Assembly: GCA_949987565.1 (NCBI GenBank)
Contig: OX465104.1
Coordinates: forward strand, 12,768,300-12,832,299
DNA: 64,000 bases
DNA from: Luidia sarsii
Lineage: Eukaryota > Echinodermata > Asteroidea > Paxillosida > Luidiidae
Direction of reading: 5' to 3'
The notes under the pieces are model-generated. The model searched no databases and was not told the DNA's origin. It saw nothing but the letters and a program-made list of their open reading frames with translations. A program made the position numbers and the translations under genes. This document shows positions 21,801 to 36,800 of the stretch, in pieces (positions within the stretch are counted from its first letter, which is position 1; every line of letters starts with the position of its first letter).

Positions 21801-24800
21801 TAAAATAATGATAGGAGTCAATTTCAAGGAATAAGTAGGGGCATATTTCTGGCTAACAGACACTGTTTCCCCCTTTTTTGGAAGACATTTCACCATGTTG
21901 GCAAAGCATCTGCACATCTACATTCAATTCATAACCCGCTGTGAATCAGCTCATAATATCAACTATAAATACAGTACTACCGGTATCTTGCCTTTGAGAT
22001 CATTGTTCACATGAGCACATTATGTGTAAAAATATAGAAGGGAATAATAAGAGGGAAAGTTATTAAGGGGGAAACAGGTTGCAGGTAGGGAATTCCATAG
22101 TGCAGCAGTGCGCGGGAAGAAGCTACATGTGGAAGAGTACCGCTTAGTATTGGCTTTAAGTGCCATAACTGTATATTTGTGCAAATGTGAAGAGAAACGC
22201 ATGGTACCAGCCTTGGGATAATCTTGGGGAACCAAGGCAGAAATGCCATTTTACGGATGGTTTACTTGGCAGGCCAGATGCCAGAATGAAGCTCTTGCCT
22301 TGAGAGAGTAGAGTACCAACACGGCCAGGAGGCCTATGGTTCCACAGGTGGCGGCCGATACGGCAATGAGCGCTCCTATGATAGCGTACATAAACCAGGG
22401 CGCGGGACCGGTGGAGTTTAGCTGGTGCTCATTGGGCTTGGTTCTGGATTGGGCAATGAGGGGAAAGAGGGGAAAAAGAAAACGCTGAAATGAGTGAAAT
22501 CTTGGGGGAAATGGCAGCAAAACAAGAAAATTGGTTAGCAGTCTACTCCTAATACCGGTAGGTGTTGAGGAATAAGCCTTGATCAAGACTCATCATCCCT
22601 CCCAGTTCTACATGTATTTTTCAACCATGGCTGGCAGTCTACCACCAATAGAGATTGGGGCTTACACACAAGTACTACATGTACATGTATGCCTTCCTTC
22701 AAACTACCCAACTCTTCCAGTTCTATTTGTCCGCCTAAATTGGCAGGCTACCAACAATAGGGATTGGGGCATACATGTATATGCCTTGCCTCAGACCAGC
22801 CATCTTCCCTCCAGTCTAATAGACTCTAATACCTACAGGGATGAAGGCTTACGAATATACCTATCTTCAAACACTCCCCCAGTAATCAGTTTATATTTGT
22901 AAGCCTTAGCAAGTACTCTACCTCCAATAGGAATGAAGGTATATGCCAATGTTCAGACAAGTGAACTGTTCTTATTCTATCTATAAGCCATGACCAACCC
23001 TTCAAATTCTGTTTTGTCAGCCTTTAGTGAAATTCGGGTTAGGGATTTAGGCTCATGCCGCGTTCCAGAAAAGGCACCCCTCCCCAGTTCTATTTGTCAG
23101 CCTTGGCTTGCAGTCTACTGCACATAAGGAATGAATGCTTATGCCTTGCTTCAAACTAAAGATGTGTAAAGATAGCAGACTGACAACGGGCAGAGTACAC
23201 ACTACCCAAAACGGTGAGCTATCGACTCTTTTCATCTGATGAAGTTATTGTTGCGACACAGAGCTCCAGATTAATCAACCCCATCCCACCCATCCCTCTC
23301 CACCGAGTGTTGAGCTCACCCCTTGAAGATGAAGGCCAGCCGGGCATAGATGGCTAGCTTGAAGTTAGTGACGCCAGCCAGCACGGTCAGGAGGGCGTAG
23401 CCGAAGAGGAAGAAGGCCATGGGCAGGATGGGGAAGGAGACAGCCAGCTCCTCCAGGGAGCGCAGCTCAAAGGTCTGATCCAGGGGCTCGTACCTGACAC
23501 AGCAAGTAGACGTGCGGCAGTCATGCTGGGGTCAAACTTCTATAGAGCTACTTCAGCGTGAACATTTAATGCAATTTATTTAAGTCAAGCAAATCAATGA
23601 GAAACTGACTGGGAACCTTTTGAACAAAATGAATAAAATGGCAAAGAAAACTTTGACTGGACCAGGACCCAATTTCATAGAGCTGCTTAAGCCCCAAAAT
23701 ATGCTTTTAAAAGCACAAAAAGTCACGATTCATACATGTAGGATCATCCTGCCAACCTAAACCTCACTTTTGGTTCATACTCTGCAAAGAAAAGTTAAAT
23801 ATCATCCAAACCCAACTGACATCGAATCATAATGTGGTTTGTAATTCTGTTTACACAAGGAAGACATTTCATGCTTAAGCGGCTCTATAAAATTGGGCCC
23901 AGGACTTGAATGTGAGCCCTCTGGTTTTGCGTAGCAGTGCTCTGTCCATCTGAGCTATCCAGCACTTACATGTACATGTAGATGGTGGTGTAAACAACAT
24001 TGTGCTGGTGTGCAAAACCAGAGGTCTTTGGTTCAGGTCCCGGGCCATTCAAAGTTTTCTTTGGCATTAATGTTTTTTTTTCTCAAAAGTTGCCAGTCAG
24101 TTTTTTCTTTGATTGTTTGACTTGAATTGAGAAAGCTGCATCCACTTTGCGTGATCCCCAAAATGCTGTAGCCTGGTTTACAACAATTAGTGAGACGATG
24201 AGAATGGCATGAATGAAGGCTTGATGTCTGGGGATATACGGCAATCAACGGTTGTATTGCTTTTGACTGGCGCCGCCACCCCAGCAAAGACTAGTTGACA
24301 AATTTGGGAAGGCCACCATCTAAGGGCTGGATAGCTCAGATGGTAGGATCCCTGGTAAGCAAAACCAGAGGGCTCACGTTCAAGTCCTGGTCCAAGTCTA
24401 AGTTTTCAACATTAAATAAAATTGAGTTGACTATTTGGGAGACATTCACCTACTGTACATGTAAGGGCTGGAAAGCTGAGGTTGGTACACCACTGGTTTG
24501 GTATTCCAGAGGACTGGATTCAAATCCAATCAATTTACGAAGTGCATTTCATGTTAATGACACACTCACTTGAGAAGGCCCCTGAAGATTGAAATGGGTA
24601 GAACCACGGCCACTGGCTTGGCGTAGGAAGACTGCATCCAGATGAAGGAATCAATGGCTTCTACAAGGGATCAACACACAATGCGTTCAATGAGATATGA
24701 CATCAAAAACTGCTTGCTGACTTCAAGAAAAACTGACTGGGAACTTTTGAACAAATTGGCAAAGAAAACATTCACTGGACTGGGATTTAAACCTGAGACC

Positions 24801-27800
24801 TCTGGTTTTGTGTACCAGTGCTCTTCCCAACTGAACTATCTAGCCCTTAGATGGCAGCCTACCTGAATAATCAACTAGTCTTTGCCAAAGTGGGGGCGTC
24901 AGTCAGAAGCAATTCAACCATTAACAGAATTGTTTTGTTCTTTTTTTTCTTGATTTGTTTAACTTTCTAAGTTGTTCAAAGGTTCCAGTCAGTTTTTCCT
25001 TGATTTGAATGACTTGAATTGAAAAAGCTGCAGTCAATTCCTCATCATAACTTACGATCAATCGCAAGACAACATGACAGGAGCGGACCTGTGGAACATG
25101 TCAGAAATTTGGCCAAAAATGACTTCAACTGGTTTACTGAAAGGGGCTCTCAGATACCTGAGGATTAATTTTCAGAGAAATGTGGGAAAACTGATTTTGG
25201 GTCAAAAACTGAAAATTCTGACAGGAGTGGACCTGTCGAACATGTCAAAAATTGGGCCAAAAATCACGTTATTTAGAGGGGGACAAAAATGACTTCAACT
25301 GGTTTATCGAAAGTCCGATCCATGATAGAGGGCTCTCAGATACCTGAGGATTAATTTTCAGAGAAATATGGGAAAACTTATTTTGGGTAAAAAACTCAAA
25401 AATCTGACAGGAGCGGACCAGTCGAACATGTCAAAAATTGGGACAAAAATCATGTTATTTAGAGGGGGCCAAAAATGACTTCAACTGGTCTACCGAAAGT
25501 CCGATCCATGTCAGAGGGTTCTGAGATACATCAGGATTAATTTTCAGAGAAATCTGATTTTGGGTCAAAAACTCAAAATTCTGACAGGAGCGGACCAGTC
25601 GAACATGTCAAAAATTGGGACAAAAATCATGTTATTTAGAGGAGGCCAAAAATGACTTCAACTGGTCTACCGAAAGTCCGATCCATGTCAGAGGGTTCTG
25701 AGATACATCAGGATTAATTTTCAGAGAAATCTGATTTTGGGTCAAAAACTCAAAATTCTGACAGGAGCGGACCTGTCGAACATGTCAAAAATTGGGCCAA
25801 AAATCAAGTTATTTACAGAGTGGACAATGAGCGATGCACAGAAACATACGGCCCGTCACAACTTAGGATGGGTTATCCGTCAGAAGTTGAGTTACGATGC
25901 GTCGTAATGCTTTGTGAAATCCACATTACTGACATTACATGTAGCATATTCCACAGTCAGCAGGGTCAGAGCCATTGTGTCTGGTCACACTCACTCTCTG
26001 TATAGATGTGGTTCAGCTGGTAAGACATGGTGAACACCAGCACAATCACCAGGAAATTTGGAAGCAGGTTGGCGTGGAACCTCACGACCTGAAGACAGAA
26101 TGAAACCAATCAAGAATACAGCGAGTTACAGGGCATGAAACCAAAAAGGAATTGTGTCTGGAATACCCAATTCTGCCGTGGCCTCAAATTCCAGTGGGGA
26201 ATCACTAACCCATTCAGCAATATTCCAAATGGGCTTTTTGGTCAAACTACCACGACTTTGCTGAAGAATGAAAGAATTAAATCAATGGTAAACTAACATT
26301 GCTGTTCCATTACAGCGAACTTTATCTAAAATTAACACGAAGTTTCGGTAAATACAAAACACTATTGCAAACTGCCTCACTGACTAAAAAGACCTGCAAT
26401 ACATAATTCTCAAAAGTAAGAGGGCCTGACGTTTGGATCCTAGCAGGACCTTTCTCAAAGGCAAAGGCAAAGTAAAGTAAAAGTAACAAGACGACATTGA
26501 TTAAAGAAACTTTCCGCTCAGGGGCAGTGACTTAACAGGGCCCAGAATAAGTGACATTTTACCAGCCATTCATGGTGAATAACTTTATTTTCGGAATGTA
26601 GATGCTCTCGTTTTTTGTGCAGGGCTTGTAAAAGCTTTTAACCTTTTAAGCTCTGATGTTTTAATGTTAGCACATGTTTTTTGAAGGGGGGGGGACTTCT
26701 TTGCTATCCAATTTTTTCAACATCTTATATCAGTTTTAGCGCTGGAAAGAGACCCAGATTTGAACCTAGGGATGCAATCTGTTATATAAAAGCCAGTTCA
26801 GCTATCCAGCCCTGAAACGAGGACTCTCCCATACACTACAGTCAGTAATCTTTGGACTGGACACCATTCTGATGCAATTGACTATTAAGTGCAGCACAAT
26901 ATCCAGGGATCACAGCACCCCCACTTTCATTCACATACAAACAACAATTGGTTATAAAACTAGCTGCAAACAGCAAGTGGATCGCACAAAGTTTTCCGCA
27001 TAGAAAAATGTGCTTAAAGTTGTAATTCATATTTCATTTTGTTTGAAATTCATGTATATACGGTTGTGTACTATTCGTATTAAAGACTAAGTTACCATGC
27101 ATCACCCTATGCAGTCATGCACCCAGGGAGGGTTTTGAATACAATCACAACTGTCATGCACCTCTCTCAACTTTAATATAACATAAACTTTTGTCTCTTT
27201 ACACTCAAATAGATCCCTGCTGCAAGTCTTAGGAACCACTTTGAAATGACATGTTGACCAGCTTGTCAGCGCTTTGTTGGTCCTGTCTGACAAAGTGTCC
27301 CTTGAAGTGTTACAAATAGGCCACTGGTGTAGCAACTCCTTTTGCAAATACCGTAGACGAACAGAGCATTCTTTTTCCTCCTACTACGTCAGATACATGT
27401 AGAGATCCCTTTTTTTTCCGGGACTCCGCTTGACAACCACTATATAGGGTAATCCGTGACAACTGAGTTAAACAATATTGTCTTGCCTTGCAACAAATGG
27501 AACCAAAAAAGGCCCTCAGTCATTTCAGCGCTCTACCAAGTGGTCGTCAAGCGCAGTCCCGGTACAAAGGACCCCAATCAAGAGAAAGAGAGCCGGCAAG
27601 TCGAATACGAGACACCCAAGAGAACACTCAGTTCGGCTTTTTTGGTCACAAGTGGCCCATTTGGAACGCTCCAAGGAACACATTGACAGGCAGGACAAAC
27701 AATATGCACTGTAGCTGGTCAACATGTTGTTCCTCAAACTTGCAGCAGGGACCGGCTTTCAGCAGTTGCCTGAGTGCTGATGGGGAGGGGGGGGGGTGTC

Positions 27801-30800
27801 AAAATCAGGCTAGAAATAAATCCACAACAGGAAAGGCAGTTGTATGGACAAAAACCATTGTGATCCATGGAACATGGACCTGGCAAATCCACTGTGAACC
27901 TATCACGCCAATTCACCAATGAATCCAAACTATTGCACCCTCAAAATCCCAGAGGAAACCTATCTAGTTTTTAAAAACTTGGTTCATCTAACATAATTAG
28001 TTTAAGCCCTGAATAGGACTTTACTTTCTACTTTTACAGTTTGTATATCTTAGGACACTTCAGTTAAAACAAAGTTTGCAATTTGTTTTGTACTACTGCA
28101 TAAAAAGGGCTGCAAATCGATATATACATGTACAGCATTTTGAAAACAAAATGACATCTTCCCTGATGTATGGGTTATCATGTACACTACAAATAGTCCG
28201 CACTGCAAGTTCCCTGCACGGAGCCTGCCTAGCTCTGCTCATGTGGAAGCCGGCTAATCAAAGCAGGTTTGCCAGGTGGTGGCAGTTGCTAGGCAGCACC
28301 TAACACCGGCGCCCTACTGCTGGCCGGCACCGGTTTAAGCACTGATCCAAGGCAAAGGGATTAGTGCATTCAAGATGGGTATGGGCTTACAAATCACAGA
28401 TTCTTACGGATTCTATCTTTAGACGCCTTGTTGAGACTCACTTGAGAGAGGCTTTCACAGTGCTGATTTTTAAATCAAAGAAAATAAACCCATGAGGTAC
28501 ACAAATGTAGAATTTCCCATATCTTCAAAAAAGCAATGAAATGTACAAAAATTTGATCATAGCTGCCAACATATCTTAAAGGAAATAAGGAATACTTCTG
28601 CTAAAAAAGAGGAATCACAGAGAAAACTACATAGGAATACATACGTATTTCTAAGCCAAAAATTGGAATCTGTTGTCAAGAGCTAAAGCCTTGTAAAAAG
28701 TGATACTTTTTACCAAAAAAGAGGAATGATTCCTCCAAAATAGTAATGGTAGGCAACTTTGCTAGATATTCTAATAAAATTTATGATTTCCTTTTAGCAT
28801 AAAATACAAGTGGAACTTTGGCTGATTTTATTCAGCGAGGCTTTTCATGTTTCAGTAAATTTGGTCCTGCAACGATTGAAACTTCAAGTTCTCTGACTTG
28901 TTTAAAGTTCACAAATGTCTGGAGATTTCAGTCAGCGTCACAGCGAGGGACAAGGTTGCTGTATTACACTTTCAGAATGGTCTCTGGTCTTTTAAATCTT
29001 CCCTTTCTGTCCATGTACATGTACAGGAAGTATGAAATGTTGCAAAACTACCACCATGATGCAATCTCAGAAATTTAGAAGGCATGACGTTTCAAATTCA
29101 AGCAGGAACTTTCTCTGGGGCTGTCTGGCTGTGTTTGTTTATTTACTGAAGGTTACTAGGGGCAATTAATGGGTTCACAGTTCGCTACACAACACAAAGG
29201 GGCTACCCATATAACGGTTCCATGTTCCCCTCTGGACCAGCTAAACTCCTCCTGAATGAGGTATTGTTAGGGCATCCTGTTCAAAGAGATCTTGCCAGTG
29301 ATTTGGTCTTAGTGAAGGGCCACGCTGGAGGAACATGAGGGGGGGGAGGAAGGGGGACTATAATCCGGTGACAATAGGGCTTGTGATTTACATACGATGA
29401 AGTCAGAAGTGCTTGACCAGATTTGATCTTCGGGGGCAGTCGGTGTCAGGTACTGTCTCGAAAGATCACAAACTAGTCAGAAGGAGTGGAGGACCGGAAA
29501 GATAGAGAACAGGCACACCTTTCCATCACAAGAAAACTTGGAAACTAAGCCATCTATTTGCCAGGAGAAGTAAGGTAGGTGATGCTTATTGATTGCACGG
29601 TACGTAGAAATAGACCCAACAGAAATGACTTGATGTAATTTTTAGATACCACTATTTCTTTGAAAGATGAAATATAAGATTCAAAGTAGTATTAATGCAA
29701 CTGGGTAATATTATGAAAATGACTGGAGATTCACCAAACTTTGAACAACTGCAGATAGATGCAAAGAAGTATCTACAACTTGATGTGATGTTTGCATTAA
29801 CAGTACATGTAGTATGATCATGAATCAACTGCTAGATTTTCATCTAGCAGTTGATTCATGTATCTGTGGTCCATAGGCATAACTACTAGTACATGTAACC
29901 AGACTTTGATGGATTGAGTCTATCCACCTATTCAAGCTGAGAATCTGTGAATATCTGGCTTGGGATATTTGGCCTGGGGAGGGCTTGCATGTCTTGATCA
30001 ATGTTGGCCTTTGAAAAAGGTCTTGCTGGGATGAAAACATCTAGCACACTAACTGTTTTTTCAGATTAGTCCTGATTTAACTGAATGTTTGGCCAGGAAA
30101 AAACAACAGTATCCATTCATCTTTGTCCCGCATCCTTGTTAAAGAATTGGTGAAAATGAAAAAACAACCAAATGGGCATGTTTTTCTTGTTTTGTTCACC
30201 ATTTGAAAAGTAGCGTGTTGTAGGCATGGTTGTATTTGGATGGCTGTAATTGGGGGGAGGCACATGTAAAGCCTTGTTGCAACAGCCTGAGGGAGAAGGA
30301 ATTGGAACTCCCTGGGGGTATGGTGGAGGAGGAGGAGGAGGAGGGGGAGGGAGCTGACAAAAGAGGCTCTCCCACTACCAAAGCCACTGGTCTTGTTTAC
30401 CTTGTCAACACACTAATACCTTGATGATACAGGGAGGTAAACCAATCTGATTGGGTCCCTGAACCCCCTCAAAGTTCATTAAACACTCAGCTACATGTAT
30501 ATGCCAAGTGCTCTTTAGGCAAAGGGGGGGGGGACCACCTGTATTTATTTCTCCCTCACTGGGGGGTGTGAAATCGGCACTTGCTACAAGGATATTCCTT
30601 TGATGTAATGTGGGCACTAGGTTTGTGCTCCAGTAATCAGGTAATAAATCAGCTGCCTGTACTGTAGTTATACAACATGGACAGGTGAGTGGAAGGTTTT
30701 CTGCCCTCTCTCCAAAATTTCAGCAGAATTTGTTCTTGGGTTTGAGGAGAGCCACTTGGTTGTGGTTTCGTTCGCATTTTGGCAATTAGATAGGAGTGCT

Positions 30801-33800
30801 GTTAATTTTCGTCTCTTGTTAATTAGTTCTCAAAAAGTTAGATGGCCCACCGTTTCGATCCTAGCAGTAGCAGGACCCTGGATCGAAGCATCGTGCCCTC
30901 TAACTTTTGAGATTTATGTATTGCAGGTCATTTCAGTCAGTGAGCAGTTTGCAACTGTTTTTTGTATTCACTTCTTGTGAATTAATATCGTTTTCAACTT
31001 GTCTTGTGTGACTTCGGTTGGGTTCGATCTCTTCATGCCATACCTCTGACCATTAGACTTGTGTTTTGAAGGAAAAACCCTGAGGTGGACCATGAAAGTG
31101 ATGGGTGGGGAGGTCGATCCATGAAAGATTTGGGGCGGGCCATACGTTGTTATGCTGGGCAAACCCTGCTTCACCGATTTCAAATGATACATTCATTTTC
31201 TGTGAGGAAACTATGGCAACATTCTGACCATTCGGTGTTGTCAGAAATCGGACAATCTCTTGCGGATTGGGAATTATTCCCTTCCTTTGCATAATAGCAT
31301 CTGGTAAACATCGACCACACAGGGCACAAAGTAAAATAATTTAAGTACAGTTAAATTGTCAGGGAACGTATTTGCAGGACAACCTTGCTGGGTCTTTAAG
31401 CCCTAGGACAGATCCAACTCATTCTTTGCAGCTTTCCAGTGCTATAGTACATTGTGATTTCCCCAGACCTTCATGAACTATGGGTTCGCTGATCAGTTCA
31501 GTAAATATTTGCACTTGGTGAGACACTATTCAAATCATGCACAAAGCTGGCTTTGGGAAAGAAAATCTGCTGGTCTATGGTGAAGCAAACGTTAAGTTTA
31601 ACTTGTACTGCACTTCTGATTGCTTGCTGAATTTTCCTTCAGGGTGAATATTGAATAATGATATTCACAATGACATTTTGTCCATGATTCTGTGCCTGAT
31701 TATTTGGCATTTGACGTAAACATGTACTTCTCCAGTTCAAGTCAAAATCATTGAAAAACTTTCTGACTTGTCCCATTGACTGTACCCACAAGCAGTGGAA
31801 TATTGCAAACTAAAGACTTTGGCACACTTTTCAGGTTGGAGAGTGCCAAAGTACATGCATGTTCAGGGACAGAGTGCGAAGGGGGGGGGGCAATATGTTT
31901 TGTTGCAATCAGGGCCTTGATCGCAGTTCAGAAGGGTGACTGATGTTAACAAACAGATTACCTTGTCTCCTGATAACAAAGTTTCCAGTATAGCACTAGC
32001 AAGGAGCTTGCACTTCAATGTTGAAGTTTACTGTTGGTAATTTATCACCGACTTTGTCAAGCTTTGAGTTCAAGTCAAATAGACAATTCCTTGCAGAGTG
32101 TTTATTTTCGAGACAGGATACTGTAAGTGCAGAATTCATTTCCTGGTTCACATAAGCAATGATTCGGCACCTGCAAGCTAGCATGGAATTTCTTCGCTTA
32201 ACGGAGGATTTTGCGTACCCAACAGCAGAGGAAAATGGTGGTCGTTCATTGAATTTGACGACCAAAATTTCAATGGTGACCGCAAATTCAGACAAAAAAC
32301 CTTGGATTTCATGTAGTTTCACGACGCAGATTCGGGCAAGGTATAGTTTTCAAACCCCTAGTGATGTTGCTTTACTTCCTTTGCTGCAATAAATTTGACA
32401 AACATGGCAATTAGCAGACGACAAAAAAAAATCTTTGGTATTCCAGGCAGGGAGGCAAATCACCCATGGCCAAAGTGAATAATAGTGGGGGGTTTGTGAA
32501 AGCAAGACATCATTTTTTGGCTGTGAAATACGCTTACGTTAAACACGGAATGTTTGCTTCGGTGAGCGCCGGTTCTACAACAGAGTTGTCAAATTTTCTA
32601 TACTATTACCGGCGTCTTTATTTTCTCACAATTTTTCTTTACTAAATGTCTCTTGTGAGGTTCAACACGTAGGCCCTACATGTAGTTCTTTTTTTTTGCA
32701 AATTTGACAAACTGTTATTAGAAAATATCAAAGTCAGATTTTCTGTTCATGACATAAATGTCAATAGCCATTGAGATGGCAGTTTTGAAAGGGGCAGTAA
32801 GTGTTGCAGTTGTCTAGTGAGAGCCAACTGGTAATTCTATGCAAATATTTCACTGACAATATCTGCTTTTCTGTTTTTCATTTTACAGAAACTGGATTAG
32901 AGGCTGTGACCTTGCACATTAACAAGGCCCCTCCCCTATTCAACTTTGGACATGCATCAGGAAAATCTCAGCTGCGAGACCTTTTATCAAGTCTAGTTGT
33001 TCTCCTTATCTAAATCCACTTATCAGACACAAGCAACTGATTGGGCAGCTTCTATTTGTGGCTCTTCAAATCCCCTGTTCCAGGACCAACTGAGCTTCAT
33101 ATGGATTGGAGAAGTATTCATCTTGTGAGCAGTGGACAGAGTATATTACTTTGAGTCAGTGTTTGGACTGCAGAGTCTGGTTGCTGGTAGGCGGATGGTA
33201 CTTGTGTGTGCTGGCTGTTGCCTTGGCACAGTGTACAAGTACACACAGAAGAAAAAGTCATCTGTATCATGTATTGTGAAGTACCACTTGACTGGGAATC
33301 TGGACACCAATGAGACATATTTCCCAGACCATGCAGACAATGGAACGTTGGTGGCCTCAATTGCATTTCCAGTAATGCCCAAAGACTACAAACGCAGGAT
33401 CCACAGACATTAGGACGTACATGTAGAATGCATGCATCTGTTGAATTTGAACTACATCTCCCATCTACATCTGTTATATACACCGCATTCTGGGAAAACT
33501 TGTCAGTGTAGCGCTGATTTCAAAATCACAGGCTGTGAAGATTGTACATCTGTATGCTACCAGCTTCTTTAAACCGGTTTTAAACGGACTACAGAAGTGA
33601 TGAGTTAACACCACAATGGAGCCATCATTTATGTATAATGTAGACACGGTGTCACCGACATCGTTTGGCCAATGCAGCTCCACACAGGAGGAATGGGACA
33701 GGGTGCGAGGCTTGGGTAGCACAGACAGCTTACTCAGTCCCGGCAGCATTGCCGAGGGTTATAAGCAAGGCGCCAATGGAGGCCAGACTGCAGAGGGCCT

Positions 33801-36800
33801 GAAGAGTGCTTCGGCCAGCCAGTTCCAGACGGGGGACGAGTCTAGGAGAGGATCTCCGCCCGGATGGGACGGCAGGGAGCTTCTGGGGCTTCCAAGAGGC
33901 CAACGGAGCATGATCAGCCTTGCTAGTGACTCGTCTGACCACCTGACCATCAGCGATTGGACGGAGCTGGCAGGGAGGGAAGCCTTCACGACTCCGGACC
34001 TGAATGCGTGGGGCCGTCGGTCCGAGCTGCGGCACCACGGCAGCTCTCGAGGCTATCCCAGCGAGAGGAAGCGGCCGACTCCTCCGGACCTGGGCGTCAC
34101 TCCGAGGGACAGCCCTTCCCCGGCCCGGAAGCTGGGCAGGTTCCGGCGACCTCCCGAGCCGGCCGTGGACGTCGCCTACCGGAACCTCCGCGAGCACAAG
34201 CGGCCCGTGACCCTCCACCGGCCGTCCGTGGCCGGCCGCACCATGGCCCACTATGACTGCCTGCCCAGCATCCGGGTGCCGACGGCGGCCGACGAGCTCC
34301 GCCGTGAGGAGGCCCGTCTGCAGCTCAAGCAACAGCTCCTCCTGCAGGAGGCCCGCCGACGCCAGGAGATCCTGCAGATGGAGCGGGACCTGGCCCCGGA
34401 CGCCGAGCGCGAGGACAGCCTCCAGAAGAGCATCTTCCTGCCCTCGGGCGAGGAGTACCAGTTCTCCGAGAGCGGCGGCCATCCGGCGTCATCCCTCCAG
34501 GTCCCGGACGGGCTCCCCGATCGAGGGCCCTCGGCCTCCAGCCGGCGGTCCTCCCGGAGTGGACGCAAGCTGCTCTCCTCAGCTTCTGCCTCTCCTTCTG
34601 ACACCCTGTCCGACCCCCGGTCCTCCCCGGCGGTGCAGCCGCCGACTTCGTCGGCCAGGGGGTCCGGCAAGCGACGCCACTCGGTCAACACGCTGTCCCG
34701 CCGGGAGAAGTTGTTCAGCGTGGTCAACTTGTGGCCCGGCGCCCAGCCCAGTCACAAGCTGCCTGAACTCCCCGAGTCTTCCCACGACCTCATCAACGAG
34801 GAGGAGGAGGAGTTGGAGGAGGAGGAGGCAGAGGTCCAGGGAAACACTCACCCTGATCACCACAACCACCAGAGGGAACGTCACACTAACCCCAGGCCGA
34901 GCAGAAGACATCACTCGCTCTCTACAATGACGTAAAACTGTTCATGGACCAAACCTTTAATGCTGCTCGAAGTAAGCACAAGCAATATGATACCACTTTC
35001 TAAAGCTTGCAGCCAGATTTGAATTCGAGTAAAAAAATCTCAAACCTCAATCAAAGGCCAAGTTACATCTCTTGAGTGAAAGTCCAAGTCCCAAGTCATC
35101 CGGGTCTCGTTTGAGTCCTGAGTCACCAGGGTGAGTTTGAGTCACCATTAAATTTCATATTGAAGTAATGAACATCAACATGTACTGTACTGTTGGCCAG
35201 CTGAAAGTTATAGGCCTACTGATGCAGTATATCAAATAAAGTAAACCGTCAAGAAAAAATCATTTGCCTAACCTGTGTATTCCAATAGTTGTCTGTAAAT
35301 GCCACTAGCTGAAAATTTTAGTCTGTATCTCAGCATGAACAAGTGTCAGTTTTCATTGAGTCAAAGCTCAAGTCTAAGTCAGTAGGTCCGAGTCTGGGGC
35401 ATTTGTTATCAAGACTCTAGTTTGACCACAACCTGACAGCATACTGGCAGCCACCACTCATTTTAAAACAAAAAAAAGGGCACGAAATCGAAACCCAATC
35501 AGATGGCCAGTCACACGGGCTGACCAGTAAAATCTTTGCAACTGAGCCAGAAGCCATCCAGATCGCATAATGGGCAGAAGACTTCAGTCAGTGGCCAAAT
35601 CGGTGAGAAAGAGAGAGGCACTTTATCTATTTCCAGCATTAATTAGTTCAAGAATAAACTCTTCCTTAGTGTTTTATGACTCGTGGAAGAATGGAAGGAG
35701 TCTCCAATCAATTCTTTCATACAACTTATGATGAGATATTCTGCATATATTTTGTTGCTTATCCAAGACAGACACTATTTCCCATTAGTGGTCGGGACAA
35801 TTTGCAGCAAATATAACTGATGAATACAAATATTGTGTGAAAATAAGTTGGCTTCATTTGTAAGTTGTCCCTTTCAAAGAGGATGCAGGCTGATGGGTAA
35901 AAGTTGAACTAGACTTGAATTCGGCTGTGTTGATAAAGTAGGATTCTAACCCAAGGCCCATGGAATTGGCGTGCGAGAGGCCTTACCGCCTGAGCTGTGA
36001 TCCTCTGAGTAAAATCCAATAATTTTAATAAACCTCATCAAATTTGGGGGTTCAGGGTGTCAGAGGGTCGGAAGGTTAAGGGTCGAGGGGAGGGCATTTG
36101 GGGGAGGGGTCAGGGGTTGGAGATCAGGGGTTGGGGGTGAGTGTTCGTGGAGTGGGAGATCTTCCGGTCTGGGAGTGGAGAATGGTGGGATTGGGCATTC
36201 GGCGGAGTTGGTGTTGGGAAGTTTGGTTTTGTTGGGAGTGTTGGGAGGATGGAATTAATGTCGCTGGTCAGGGGGTTCATTGGTCTGGGTTCAGGGGTTG
36301 GGGTGAGGTGACCTTGTCCTTACCTGGCCCATCTTCTCCTGCAGGGACCAGCTGACGCGGATGGTGTAGCGGCAAGTCGGGTTGAGGTGGGCATGGAGCT
36401 GAGCCACTTGGTCTTGGCCGGCTGGCCGGCCGTAGGGAAGCTTGAGGGAGAGTCTATTCATCTGATTGGCAGGTGCCACCGAGTACATATCCTGCCCCTC
36501 CGACCATGGCACGTGAAAATGTAGCGTGGTGTTACCCTCTGTATGTGTCTCTGCGAAAAAATAAAAAAAAATTAACCAACCGTTGATAATTTCCCAGTCC
36601 CTTCTGCCTTTCAGAAAGTTCCTAAGGATCGAAACGTAAGGCCCTCTTAGTTTTCCTTTCTGTTTTCTGCTTGACGAGAAGGTTGCTGCCTTTCAGAAAG
36701 TTCCTACTAGGGTCGAAACATAAGACCCACTTAGTTTTCCTTTCTGTTTTCTGCTTGACGAGAAGGTTGCTGCCTTTCAGAAAGTTCCTACTAGGATCGA

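Noticed and set aside
24326..24400. Functional tRNA gene
   Set aside because: A-box and B-box-like blocks exist but the arms do not pair as a cloverleaf, and the unit is repeated with a common body; it is a SINE.
33730..34727. Long minus-strand and other-frame open stretches over the nested gene
   Set aside because: They are shadows of the GC-rich plus-strand frame; that frame alone has a good start context and a coherent composition.
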